Positions 33,871-41,902 of a stretch of DNA of 64,000 bases are shown piece after piece. Source of the stretch: Streptomyces cavernae (GTDB lineage: Bacteria > Actinomycetota > Actinomycetes > Streptomycetales > Streptomycetaceae); assembly GCF_004023625.1 (NCBI RefSeq), contig NZ_RPDJ01000006.1, positions 124,001 to 188,000 of the forward strand. The letters run 5' to 3'. The position numbers and the translations under genes are program-made. Within the stretch, counting starts at the first letter, position 1, and each line of letters begins with the position of its first letter. The notes under the pieces are model-generated. The model saw nothing but the letters and a program-made list of their open reading frames with translations, was not told the origin of the DNA and did no database searches.

Positions 33871-34202
33871 GTACCGAGACGCCGACGCTGGACGATCTGA
33901 CCGTGCCCATGCGCGCGCTGCGCCTGCTGGCCGCGGACTTCGGGCACCTCCCGGCGCCGACCGTGAGCGTCTCGCCCGTCTACCCGGAGCGGTTGGAGCT
34001 CTCGCTCCACTCCGGCCTGCCCGGCTTCGAGGCATGGCGGGAGGCCCTGGGCATCGCCCCGGACGTGGTGCTCTACCGCGAGCAGAACGACGGCCGCACA
34101 CGCGTCCTGCGCGCGGTGGCCGCGTATGCGGGCGCGGCGGTGGAGCTGGTCGGTTACGGCGACGTGTGCGCTCCGGTACCGGCGGAAGCGACGGCGGCAT
34201 GA
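33867..34202 (+). CDS. Hypothetical AICE protein, 111 residues
   Basis: Starts at GTG 33867 within the preceding stop and ends in the next start (ATGA). The sequence (LDDLTVPMRALRLLAADFGHLPAPTVSVSPVYPERLELSLHSGLPGFEAWREALGI...AAYAGAAVELVGYGD) is a compact alpha/beta protein with no membrane segment. Similar proteins occur in the same place of related elements; I know no assigned function. The tight couplings indicate stoichiometric production with its neighbours. Confidence 0.7.
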   Translation: MSTETPTLDDLTVPMRALRLLAADFGHLPAPTVSVSPVYPERLELSLHSGLPGFEAWREALGIAPDVVLYREQNDGRTRVLRAVAAYAGAAVELVGYGDVCAPVPAEATAA

Positions 34203-35089
34203 GCGCCCCGACCCGCGTCGACGCATCGTTGACGCCCGTCGAAGCACCGTCGACGCCCGTCAATGTGGACCACGCCATCACCGCGGTCGCCGCGGCGCTC
34301 ACGGTGGTGCTGACCGCGGTGGCGTTCTGGCTGTCGTATGAGCACTTGCAGGAAGTCGCCGCCGCGCACGGCATGGCCGAAGCGGTGGCCCGCTCATGGG
34401 CGTGGCCGGCCACGGTGGATCTGTTCATCGTGATCGGTGAGCTGCTCATCCTGCGTGCCTCGCTCGCCCACCGGGTCGACTGGTGGGCAATCATGCTGGT
34501 CACCGCAGGGGATGGCGCTTCCATCGCGCTGAACGTGGCCGGGGTGGGGCAGGATGCCGGCGCGCTCAACTACGTGGTTGCCGCGGTTCCCCCGGTGGCC
34601 GCGCTGCTGGCGTTCGGTGCACTGATGCGGCAGGTGCACGCCTACCTCGCCCGCCGAACGTCGACGGGCGTCGCGACGCCCCCGCCGGGCGTCGAAGGAC
34701 CGTCGACGCCCGTCATCGTGAGCGTCGACCGCCCCGCGGTCGTCCCGCCCGTCGAGCCCCGCCACGACGCCGGTCCGGTCCCGGAACTCCCGGCGGCAGT
34801 GCACAGCGTCGAGGACGCTTCGACGCCCGTCGCCCCGGACGCGTCTCCCGTCGAGCGTCCGTCGACGGCCGTCGACCTGTGCATGCCGGTGGTCTACCCG
34901 AACCGGGTGGATCAGTTGGTACGGGCCCTGTACGGCACCGACTTCACTCAGCCGAGCACCGCCCGCATGACCCAGACAATGGCCGCGGCAGGGCTCGGAG
35001 CGTCGGAGTCGACCGCCCGCACGGCGCGCGGCCGGGTCAAAGCGCGTGAGCCGTACCTGGCCGACTTCCCCGCCACCATCGCCGGTTGA
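34199..35089 (+). CDS. DUF2637 membrane protein (Spd-like)
   Basis: 296 residues. The N-terminal DUF2637 domain has four membrane helices (AITAVAAALTVVLTAVAFWLSY, SWAWPATVDLFIVIGELLIL, WWAIMLVTAGDGASIALNV, AVPPVAALLAFGALM). A linker with a recurrent VExPSTPV motif follows, then a soluble C-terminal helical domain (RVDQLVRALYGTDFTQPSTARMTQTMAAAGLGASESTARTARG) resembling a winged or HTH fold. Proteins of this type assist intramycelial spread of conjugative plasmids. ATG overlaps the previous stop. Confidence 0.8.
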   Translation: MSAPTRVDASLTPVEAPSTPVNVDHAITAVAAALTVVLTAVAFWLSYEHLQEVAAAHGMAEAVARSWAWPATVDLFIVIGELLILRASLAHRVDWWAIMLVTAGDGASIALNVAGVGQDAGALNYVVAAVPPVAALLAFGALMRQVHAYLARRTSTGVATPPPGVEGPSTPVIVSVDRPAVVPPVEPRHDAGPVPELPAAVHSVEDASTPVAPDASPVERPSTAVDLCMPVVYPNRVDQLVRALYGTDFTQPSTARMTQTMAAAGLGASESTARTARGRVKAREPYLADFPATIAG

Positions 35090-35105
35090 GCGGGAGGACG
35101 CTGCC

Positions 35106-35489
35106 ATGTCCCACGCCTACGCCGACTGCTTCGACCCCAACGGCGCCCGCTACGGCATCCCGACCTACCCCTACCGGCTCGCCCCGGACGGTTTGGCCAC
35201 CCGCCGTCAGCTCCGCGCCCGCGGCTTACGGCCGGGTGGCCAGCCGATCGCCGCGCAGGTGATGCGCCGCAACCGGCGCGTCGGCGGCGCCCAGGTCGCC
35301 TACCTCTACCGCATCGACCGCGCGAAGCCCGTGCGGCCGATGACGTCGCGGAAGTGGGGCGCGCTCGCCCTGGCGATGCTCGCCCGCCGCACCTGCCCCC
35401 GCTGCCGACTCGACGTCGGCTACTGCATCCCCCGCTCGTACGGGATCTGCGGCACGTGCATCGCCACCGAGGAACAGAGCACCGCATAA
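35106..35489 (+). CDS. RRQRL-motif zinc-binding protein
   Basis: 127 residues. Conserved blocks: GIPTYPYRLAPDGLATRRQLRARGLRPGGQPIAAQVMRRNR, then LYRIDRAKPVRPMTSRKWGALALAMLARRTCPRCRLDVGYCIP and GICGTCI. The two CxxC pairs (CPRC, CGTC) should bind one zinc. This is a conserved component of Streptomyces AICE operons without an assigned role. Sixteen bases follow the DUF2637 stop, with GGGAGGA as ribosome site. Confidence 0.8.
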   Translation: MSHAYADCFDPNGARYGIPTYPYRLAPDGLATRRQLRARGLRPGGQPIAAQVMRRNRRVGGAQVAYLYRIDRAKPVRPMTSRKWGALALAMLARRTCPRCRLDVGYCIPRSYGICGTCIATEEQSTA

Positions 35490-35501
35490 GCCCTGTTGGC
35501 A

Positions 35502-35538
35502 GGCCCGGCCGAACACCTCCTACAGCCCCGGCCGGGCC
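35502..35538 (+). terminator. Hairpin between the zinc protein and membrane protein genes
   Basis: GGCCCGGCC/GGCCGGGCC, a 9-bp stem with a 19-nt loop. It is internal to the operon, so it is more likely an attenuator or processing site than a full stop. Confidence 0.4.
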
Positions 35539-35565
35539 CTACTCCCCATAAGGAGTGCTCTCAGC

Positions 35566-37149
35566 ATGACGGAACTCAGCACAGAGCCGGTAGCCGTCGA
35601 GGCTGCCCCAACCACACCGCCCCCGCCGCCCGACCCCGCGCCCGCCGCGGCGAAGGATGCGAAGGAGGTAGAGCACACGCCTGGTGGCTGGCCCATCGTC
35701 CCGCTCGCCCTCTCAGGAGCGAACAGCACGGTCGGCGCGGTCGCCGCTGCCTCCCTGGCTGGTGGACCGATCGCCGCGGCTGTGGCCGCTACCGGCATAG
35801 TCGTGCTCGGCACGGTCGCCGCCACCCGGTCCCGCAAGCCCAACACCCGCCGTGACGCCCGCCGGGCCGCTGCCCGTGCTGCCGACCGCACGGCCGCCCG
35901 CAGCACGGTCCTTCGCCGCGGCGGCGCGGGAGCCGGTGCCAACCGCGGCGGAAGCCGTTCGTCAGGCTCTCGTTCCGGTGGCGCCGGCCGGTCCGGCGGC
36001 GTGCCGGGTCGGCACCGTCGTGGCACTGGCCCGGCCGGGCGGCACGGCAGCACCGCTACCAGCGGAAAGAACACCGGGAAGCCCGGTCACGGCGCGTCCA
36101 AGCGCACGGCCAGCGCCACGGGCAAGGCACCCGGCCGAGGCGAACAGATAAGGGCCCTCCGGGCAGCGCAGCAAGCCGGGGGCGCATCCCGTGCGGACAA
36201 GCGGGCGCAGACCACCGCCGCCCGCCGCGCGGTAGCGGACGCCCGCCGCAACACCAAGACACCAGCGGGCAAGGGCCAGTTGGGCAAACGCGGGAACGGC
36301 GGGGGCCGCCTGCTGGGTGGTGCCGCCCGTAAGGCCCGCGCTGTACGGGATGCGGCGATCGCCAAGAACCGGGCCAAGCGGGACGCCAGGGCCGGCAACA
36401 CGGTGGCGGCGCAGCGTGCCGCGGTCCGCAAGGCCCCCGCCCGCAAGGCCGCCCGAAAGGCGCTGCGCAGGTCAGCGGCCCGCTTCCACGGCCGCCGCCT
36501 GCTCGCCGCGCTGCTCGCCCTGCCCATCGGACTGCTCGGACTGATCACCACCCCCATCGGACGCAAGTTCGATATCCCGTGGCTGATGTACCCCGGGCGC
36601 CGCCTGTTCCGCGGCCTGGTCCGCACGGCGGCTGAGCAGCGCGCGGAGCGCGACGAGGCCACGCGCAAGAAGCTGCGCGAGCAGGAGGCCGCCGCCGATG
36701 CGGAGGCCGCGAAGGACGGCACGGACGGCATCGCGGACGGCGTGGAGCGGCCCGCGGCCACGGTCCCCACCAGCACCACACCCGAGGTGAGTGAAGGAGA
36801 GCACGTGTCCGGTTTCCGGTTCGAAGAGGCCGCCTCCGAGATGGAGCAGGCCGCCAACCAGTACGACCCCGAGAACGCCATGGAGATCCTCGCCATGGTC
36901 GAAGGGCTCCCGGCCGCGCTGACCAGCGTGGCGAACGTGATGAAGATCCTCGCCGAGCGCTCCGACAGCGAGTTCCCGCTGGAGAAGGAAGTCGCGGACG
37001 GCTTCAACGACATCTTCGGCGCCCTGATGAGCGCCGTCGCCGTCGCGGAGGACATGGGCCCGCTCTTCCGTCAGGCCCACGAGCAGGACATCGCCCGCCA
37101 CGAGGACCCCCGCAACGGCACCGAGGCCGAGAAGGGCTGGAACGTCTAA
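35566..37149 (+). CDS. Large basic AICE membrane-associated protein
   Basis: 527 residues, not assignable to a known enzyme. An N-terminal Pro/Glu-rich segment is followed by a hydrophobic pair around residues 47-85 (GANSTVGAVAAASLAGGPIAAAVAATGIVVLGTVAATRS), then about 190 residues extremely rich in Arg, Ala, Gly and Lys, a second membrane helix (LLAALLALPIGLLGLITTP, about 308-326) and an acidic helical C-terminus (FEEAASEMEQAANQYDPENAMEILAMVEGLP). It lies just before the TraB-like translocase, so a role in the mating pore or pilot complex is plausible. Strong AAGGAG site. Low-complexity basic part may bind DNA. Confidence 0.72.
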   Translation: MTELSTEPVAVEAAPTTPPPPPDPAPAAAKDAKEVEHTPGGWPIVPLALSGANSTVGAVAAASLAGGPIAAAVAATGIVVLGTVAATRSRKPNTRRDARRAAARAADRTAARSTVLRRGGAGAGANRGGSRSSGSRSGGAGRSGGVPGRHRRGTGPAGRHGSTATSGKNTGKPGHGASKRTASATGKAPGRGEQIRALRAAQQAGGASRADKRAQTTAARRAVADARRNTKTPAGKGQLGKRGNGGGRLLGGAARKARAVRDAAIAKNRAKRDARAGNTVAAQRAAVRKAPARKAARKALRRSAARFHGRRLLAALLALPIGLLGLITTPIGRKFDIPWLMYPGRRLFRGLVRTAAEQRAERDEATRKKLREQEAAADAEAAKDGTDGIADGVERPAATVPTSTTPEVSEGEHVSGFRFEEAASEMEQAANQYDPENAMEILAMVEGLPAALTSVANVMKILAERSDSEFPLEKEVADGFNDIFGALMSAVAVAEDMGPLFRQAHEQDIARHEDPRNGTEAEKGWNV

Positions 37150-37151
37150 CC

Positions 37152-39251
37152 ATGAGCAGCACCGCCACCGCCAACAAGAACGCGAGCAGTGGCCCGGTGC
37201 TGGACTGGGCTGCCGGTCACGGACCCGTGACCGGCGCCCTGTCCGCCACCACCGGAGCCTTCGCCGTCGCCACCACCGGCGCCGCCACCGCCATGCCCCC
37301 CGGCTGGGCCCTCGCCGTCGGCGCCGCCGGCGCCATCGGCCACACCGTGGTCGGCCTGCGGGTACGCAACGCCGGCCGCACCCTCGCCACCAAGGCCGCG
37401 TCCTGGCTCGTCGGCGCCGGCTGGACCACCTGGGCCATGACCCACGGCCCGCTCACCTGGGCCGCCCTCGGCTCGCTCGCCACGATCGGTGTCGGCATCG
37501 GCGCCGCCACACGATCCAGCGCGCTGTATGAGGAAGCGCGGGAAGAGGAGGCCATCGCGGCTGAACAGCGGGCCATTGCCGCGGAGTTGTCCGCGGAGCG
37601 TCGTGCGATCGCCGCGGAATGGGTCGACCGCATTCAGCGCGTCTGCTCGATCACCGTGCGCGTGCTGGGAGTTGAGATGTGGGAGACCGGCGCCGGGTTC
37701 TCCATCGACGCCGAACTCCCGCCCGGCGGCGCCACCTGGAACAAGATTGCAGCCGAGTCCCCGAGGCTGTCCGCGGACGCCCGGTTGCCGCACGGCTGTA
37801 CGGCCACTGCCTCCCCCGGCATCCACCAGGGGCGGGTCATCATCGACGTGACCACGGTCAACGTCCTGGAAGAAGAGCGCACCTACCCCGCCGACTACGG
37901 GCCGCTTTCCGTGCACACCGGCATCCCGTGGGGCTACCGCACCAACGCCGAACAGATCCTCGCCTACCTGCGTGAACAGTGCGCACTGATCGTCGGCCCG
38001 ACCGGATCGGGCAAGACGAACATGGTGCACGCGATCCTCGCCGGGTTCGCCCGCGCCGAGGACATCCTCACGTGGGTGATCGACCTGAATGCCGGATCGG
38101 CTGGCCTGCCCTGGGTGCTGCCCGCCCTGAACGGGGAGATCACACGGGAGGACGGCAAGCCTGTGCGGCCCGGCGTCGACTGGCTCGCCGGCACCTACGA
38201 CGAAGCCCTGACCATGCTCGATGCGGCCGTGCGCGTGGCCAAGCAGCGCAAGATGGGCTACCAGGACCTTCTGTCCAAGGCCAACACGGATCTGCTGCCG
38301 GTCAGCGCCAAGATTCCTCAGATCATGCTCGTCATTGACGAGGGCGCGGAGATCCTGGCCAGCCCGGACCGGCAGATCCGCAAACTCGGGGAAAAGATCC
38401 TGGAAGTGATCCGGATCGCCCGCGCCATGGGCGTGCGCACCGTCATCACCGCGCTCGGAGCCACCGGCGCTGTGCTGAACAACCTGATGATCCGCCGGGA
38501 AGCCAAGGTTCGCGTCGCCCTCACCGGCGGTGAGACCGAGGGCATGGACCTGTCCAAGATGTTCCCAGGCTCCCGCGGCCTGCGGGTGGACCAGGCCCCG
38601 CACAAGGGAGCCGGGTTCATGGGGACCCCAGAGTCGCCGGCCGCGTTGTTCAAGGCGTGGCGGATCCTCCCGAACCAAATTCGGGAGATCACCGCCGCCA
38701 CATCCGACCGGCACCCCCGGCTCGATGACATCTCCGCCAAGGCCGCCGGGCCCGCCTACGCGCGGCGCTGGGATGCCGACCGCACCGCATGGATGCGCGA
38801 CCAGGTCGCGGCGGACGGCGCCGACGACGCGTCACCCACCATGCCGGGGGCGCTGCGTCTGTCCGCGCTGAGCGAGCAGCCGGAGTCAGCGGAGGATGCG
38901 TTGGCGCGCCGGTTCCGTGAGGAGATCGACGCGCAGTTCGCCACCGCGCCCGACCCCCGCACCCCCGAGCAGGGCGACGGGCCGGGCCGGCCGGCAGGGC
39001 TGAACCTGTCGGCGCTGCGGGGTGAGCAGGACAGCCCCGCGCAACAGGCCGCGCTCGCCGCGCTGATCGCCGCCGGGCCCCAGGGCACCGGAGCCTCCGC
39101 GATCGCCCGCGCGCTCGCGGACCAGTACGGAACGACCCGTCAGACGGTCGTCGGCTGGCTGAAAACGTGGATGCAAGACGGCACCGCCGTCCGCGTCGGG
39201 GAGGGCACCAAAGCCCGCTACATCCATCGCTCGCACGCGTCCGGCGACTGA
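37152..39251 (+). CDS. FtsK/SpoIIIE-family conjugal DNA translocase (TraB-like)
   Basis: 699 residues. N-terminal membrane helices (about residues 27-120) precede a coiled segment (EEAREEEAIAAEQRAIAAELSAERRAIAAE) and the motor domain: Walker A VGPTGSGKTN near residue 281, Walker B IMLVIDEGAE near 390, then RTVITALGATGAVL. The C-terminal residues (GPQGTGASAIARALADQYGTTRQTVVGWLKTWMQDGTAVRVG) form a winged helix, as in TraB, which reads 8-bp clt repeats and pumps double-stranded DNA between hyphae. A repeat array directly downstream is the candidate recognition locus. Sole transfer motor of the element. Confidence 0.9.
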   Translation: MSSTATANKNASSGPVLDWAAGHGPVTGALSATTGAFAVATTGAATAMPPGWALAVGAAGAIGHTVVGLRVRNAGRTLATKAASWLVGAGWTTWAMTHGPLTWAALGSLATIGVGIGAATRSSALYEEAREEEAIAAEQRAIAAELSAERRAIAAEWVDRIQRVCSITVRVLGVEMWETGAGFSIDAELPPGGATWNKIAAESPRLSADARLPHGCTATASPGIHQGRVIIDVTTVNVLEEERTYPADYGPLSVHTGIPWGYRTNAEQILAYLREQCALIVGPTGSGKTNMVHAILAGFARAEDILTWVIDLNAGSAGLPWVLPALNGEITREDGKPVRPGVDWLAGTYDEALTMLDAAVRVAKQRKMGYQDLLSKANTDLLPVSAKIPQIMLVIDEGAEILASPDRQIRKLGEKILEVIRIARAMGVRTVITALGATGAVLNNLMIRREAKVRVALTGGETEGMDLSKMFPGSRGLRVDQAPHKGAGFMGTPESPAALFKAWRILPNQIREITAATSDRHPRLDDISAKAAGPAYARRWDADRTAWMRDQVAADGADDASPTMPGALRLSALSEQPESAEDALARRFREEIDAQFATAPDPRTPEQGDGPGRPAGLNLSALRGEQDSPAQQAALAALIAAGPQGTGASAIARALADQYGTTRQTVVGWLKTWMQDGTAVRVGEGTKARYIHRSHASGD

Positions 39252-39254
39252 TCG

Positions 39255-39413
39255 CTTGTCGCTTGTCGTCCTCGCTTCACCACATGTCGCCTGTCGGGGC
39301 CACGAGTCCCGGAAACGGCTTGTGACCTGGGAGGCGACAAGCGACAAGACAAGACAAGCGACAAGCCAGACGACAAGCCGCACGACAAGAGAGACGACAA
39401 GCCGCACGACAAG
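39255..39413. repeat. GACAAG repeat array: candidate clt/transfer origin
   Basis: Nine direct copies of GACAAG on the plus strand (starting at 39336, 39343, 39348, 39353, 39360, 39372, 39384, 39396, 39408) and two inverted copies (CTTGTC at 39255 and 39262), starting four bases past the translocase stop codon. The last five copies are spaced exactly 12 bp, mostly as ACGACAAG. TraB-type translocases recognise short directly repeated octamers in a clt locus next to their gene, so this is the expected location and form. Confidence 0.7.
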
Positions 39414-39440
39414 CACAGCGTCCATCACGCACTCATCCGC

Positions 39441-39472
39441 ACGGGCCCGCGCCACCTTCGGCGCGGGCCCGT
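39441..39472. terminator. Long GC hairpin after the repeat array
   Basis: ACGGGCCCGCGCC/GGCGCGGGCCCGT, a 13-bp perfect stem with a 6-nt loop. It separates the translocase transcript and repeat array from the next gene. Confidence 0.65.
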
Positions 39473-39495
39473 GGCTCACCCCGAGGGAGCCTGAA

Positions 39496-39804
39496 ATGAG
39501 CCAGCACACCCCGCCCGACCAGATGGCCCCGCACATCCCCGCCGACGTCTTCCAGCGCGCTCAGGCGACCGGGCAGCCGGTCGTGTTCGTCGCCAACGAC
39601 ACCCCGCCCGGCATCCCGTGGCGGCGCATCGTCCTCCCCTTCGCGATCGCCGGGGCCGTGGTCGCCGGCGGCTGGGGACTGGCCGCCGCCCTGTGCTGGC
39701 TGCTCGACGTCGCCGCCCACACCGCCACCGTCATCGCTGGCGCCGCCGGACCCATCGGCATCGGCGGAATCACCCTCAAACTCGCCCGTTCCAAGAACAC
39801 CTAG
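39496..39804 (+). CDS. Small membrane protein of the element
   Basis: 102 residues. A hydrophilic N-terminus (MSQHTPPDQMAPHIPADVFQRAQATGQPVVFVANDTPPG) precedes two membrane helices (IVLPFAIAGAVVAGGWGLAAALCWLL and TATVIAGAAGPIGIGGITL) and a basic tail. Size and topology resemble Spd spread proteins of Streptomyces conjugative elements, but the family is not certain. Ribosome site GAGGGAG at eight to nine bases. It stands alone between two hairpins. Confidence 0.7.
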   Translation: MSQHTPPDQMAPHIPADVFQRAQATGQPVVFVANDTPPGIPWRRIVLPFAIAGAVVAGGWGLAAALCWLLDVAAHTATVIAGAAGPIGIGGITLKLARSKNT

Positions 39805-39811
39805 CTACGCC

Positions 39812-39856
39812 AAGGGCGGCCCCCCTCATCTCGCCAAAGATCACGGGGCCGCCCTT
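39812..39856. terminator. Terminator before the methyltransferase gene
   Basis: AAGGGCGGCCCC/GGGGCCGCCCTT, a 12-bp perfect stem with a 21-nt loop, between the small membrane protein and the methyltransferase gene. Confidence 0.65.
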
Positions 39857-39894
39857 GTCAGCCAGCATCCATCTAGGAACTGGAGACATCCAGA

Positions 39895-40626
39895 ATGACC
39901 CATCGACCCGACATCGGGCGACTGCTCGCCCTGCTCGAACCCGTCCGTGTGCTCGATGCGTTCTCGTGCATCGGCGGCGCCGCCAAGGGCTACCGGCGCG
40001 CGTTCGTCAACTGCCACATCACCGGCGTCGACATCCAGGAGCAGCCGGACTACTACGGTGACGCCTTCCAGCAGGGCGACGCGATCGAGTTCATCCGCGC
40101 CCACGGCCACGAATTCGACTTCATCCACGCCTCACCGCCCTGCCAGGGCGAGGGTGCGCCCACCAAGGGCACGAACGCGGCTCGCAACGCGGCGATCGGC
40201 CGCGCCTACCCCCGACTCATTGCCCCGACCCGCGCCGCGCTGGAGGCAACGGGCCGGCCGTACGTGATCAAGAACGTGCCCGGCTCCGAAGTCCGCAAGG
40301 ACATCCGCCTGTGCGGGGAACAGTTCGGACTCGCGGTACTCATGCACCGCTACTTCGAACTCGGAGGCTGGACCACCCGGCAGCCCGCCCATCCCAAACA
40401 CCGCGGCTACGTGCGCGGCTACCGGCACGGCGAGTACCGGGAAGGCCCGTACGTGGCCGCGTACGGGAAGGGTGGAGGCAAGGCCACCGTGGAGGAGATC
40501 CGCGCCGCGAAGCAGATCGACTGGTCCACCGATCACCTCCGTCTGCGGGAGGCCCTGTCCCCCGCCTACACGGAGTGGATCGGCCGCGCGTTCCTCGCCT
40601 CCCGCACGCTGGGGGTGGCTGCGTGA
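39895..40626 (+). CDS. DNA cytosine-C5 methyltransferase-like protein
   Basis: 243 residues of class I SAM-dependent methyltransferase. Motif I is VLDAFSCIGGAAKGYRRAF, the catalytic PC motif IV lies in FIHASPPCQGEGAPTKGTN, and motif VI is YVIKNVPGSE in place of ENV. The region after motif VIII is short (FELGGWTTRQPAHPKHRGYVRGYRHGEYREGPY), so the target-recognition domain is reduced. No cognate restriction enzyme is seen, so it is probably a solitary enzyme that may protect the element during transfer or set its replication state. Its stop overlaps the primase start (GTGA). Confidence 0.85.
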   Translation: MTHRPDIGRLLALLEPVRVLDAFSCIGGAAKGYRRAFVNCHITGVDIQEQPDYYGDAFQQGDAIEFIRAHGHEFDFIHASPPCQGEGAPTKGTNAARNAAIGRAYPRLIAPTRAALEATGRPYVIKNVPGSEVRKDIRLCGEQFGLAVLMHRYFELGGWTTRQPAHPKHRGYVRGYRHGEYREGPYVAAYGKGGGKATVEEIRAAKQIDWSTDHLRLREALSPAYTEWIGRAFLASRTLGVAA

Positions 40627-41549
40627 GCGGCATCCTGACCGCCGATCTGGCCTGCCTGCCCCTGCTCGCCACCGCACTGACCGCGGCCGAACGCGGTTGG
40701 CCCGTCATTCCCCTGCACCCTCGGGCCAAGCGGCCCGCCGGACACCCCGAACGGGCCTGCCCCGGCACCGGACGCTGCGCGAACGGCCACCGCAAACCCG
40801 AACAGCGCGCCACCACCGACCCCGCGCTCATCCACGCCACCTGGGCGACCCGCCCGTACAACGTCGGCATCGCCACCGGCCCGGCCGGACTGCTCGTCAT
40901 CGACCTGGACGTCCTCAAGCCTGAAGAGCCGAAAGGAGCGCCTGACGGCGCGACTTCCCTTGCGGCGCTCTGCGAGCGCACCGGCCACACCGTCCCGCGT
41001 ACATACCGGGTGCGGACCGCGCGCGGCGGAGAGCACCTGTACTTCACCGCCCCCGCCGGAGTGCGGCTGAAGAACAGCGCCAACCGCCTCGGGCCGCACA
41101 TCGACACCCGAGCGTGGGGCGGCTACGTCGTCGCCCCCGGCAGCACCACCCCAGACGGGGTGTACGAGATCACCGACAACGCCCCCGTGACACCGCTGCC
41201 AGCATGGCTGGCCGCACTGCTCACCGAGCAGCACAAGCCCCCGGCCGCCGTCGACCTGGCCCCGGTACGGGACGGCACCCGCGCCGCACAAACCGCGCTG
41301 GACCGTGAGTGCGCGGTCATCCGCGCGGCGACCCAGGGCGGGCCGGACGGCCGCAACAACACGCTCCACAAGAGCGCGTGCAAGATTGCCCGGTTCGTCG
41401 CATGGGGCCACCTCCCCCGGCACGTGGCCGAGCAGGCAATCCAGGGGGCAGGGGAGGCCACCGGACTGCCGCCGGCCGAATGCCGCACCACCATCCGCAG
41501 CGCCATGGACTGGATCATCGCCCATGCCACACCGCGGGAGGCCGCATGA
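40623..41549 (+). CDS. Element-encoded bifunctional primase-polymerase
   Basis: 308 residues. The prim-pol domain has AAERGWPVIPLHPRAKRPA at the N-terminus, a Cys pair (CPGTGRCANGH), catalytic acids in TGPAGLLVIDLDVL, RTARGGEHLYFTAPAG, and DTRAWGGYVVAPGSTTPDGVY. A C-terminal helical domain (NNTLHKSACKIARFVAWGHLPRHVAEQAI) follows. It would synthesise primers, and possibly extend DNA, for replication of the excised circle with the helicase two genes downstream. Many AICEs also use a prim-pol in place of a RepSA-type initiator. GTG start in the previous stop. Confidence 0.88.
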   Translation: MSGILTADLACLPLLATALTAAERGWPVIPLHPRAKRPAGHPERACPGTGRCANGHRKPEQRATTDPALIHATWATRPYNVGIATGPAGLLVIDLDVLKPEEPKGAPDGATSLAALCERTGHTVPRTYRVRTARGGEHLYFTAPAGVRLKNSANRLGPHIDTRAWGGYVVAPGSTTPDGVYEITDNAPVTPLPAWLAALLTEQHKPPAAVDLAPVRDGTRAAQTALDRECAVIRAATQGGPDGRNNTLHKSACKIARFVAWGHLPRHVAEQAIQGAGEATGLPPAECRTTIRSAMDWIIAHATPREAA

Positions 41550-41902
41550 CCGGCGCCAACTCCCCCCACCTGGACTGCCCAACCCCTGCCGCCACCGGGG
41601 CGCACGCCGCTCCACAGCCTGTGGACACCACGGCCGTAGGCGAGCCGAAGGTCGCCGCCCGCAAGGGCGTCCGAACTGCACTTCGCTCTGACCGACGCCG
41701 TGACGACGGCCGCTACCCCATTGGGTGGCTGCACATCGTCGCGCCCCGAGGCGCCGTGCCTACCGCCACCTCGCGGTGCGCGTGCGGCCGGGACCGCAGC
41801 GCCATCGGCCACGCCCGTGTACTCGCCCTGATCACCGACCACGAAGCCCACCGCGACACCTGCCCGCTCCGCACCCCCGAGGAAGGGAGGGATGCCGCGT
41901 GA
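41546..41902 (+). CDS. Hypothetical AICE protein, 118 residues
   Basis: Starts in the primase stop (ATGA) and ends in the helicase start (GTGA). An N-terminal Pro/Ala-rich part is followed by a basic stretch (KGVRTALRSDRRRDDGRYPIGWLHIVAPRG) and a possible metal site CACGRDRSAIGHARVLALITDHEAHRDTCPL with Cys and His residues spaced as in a small zinc finger. Conserved position between prim-pol and helicase suggests an accessory DNA-binding role; no known domain name assigned. Confidence 0.68.
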   Translation: MTGANSPHLDCPTPAATGAHAAPQPVDTTAVGEPKVAARKGVRTALRSDRRRDDGRYPIGWLHIVAPRGAVPTATSRCACGRDRSAIGHARVLALITDHEAHRDTCPLRTPEEGRDAA

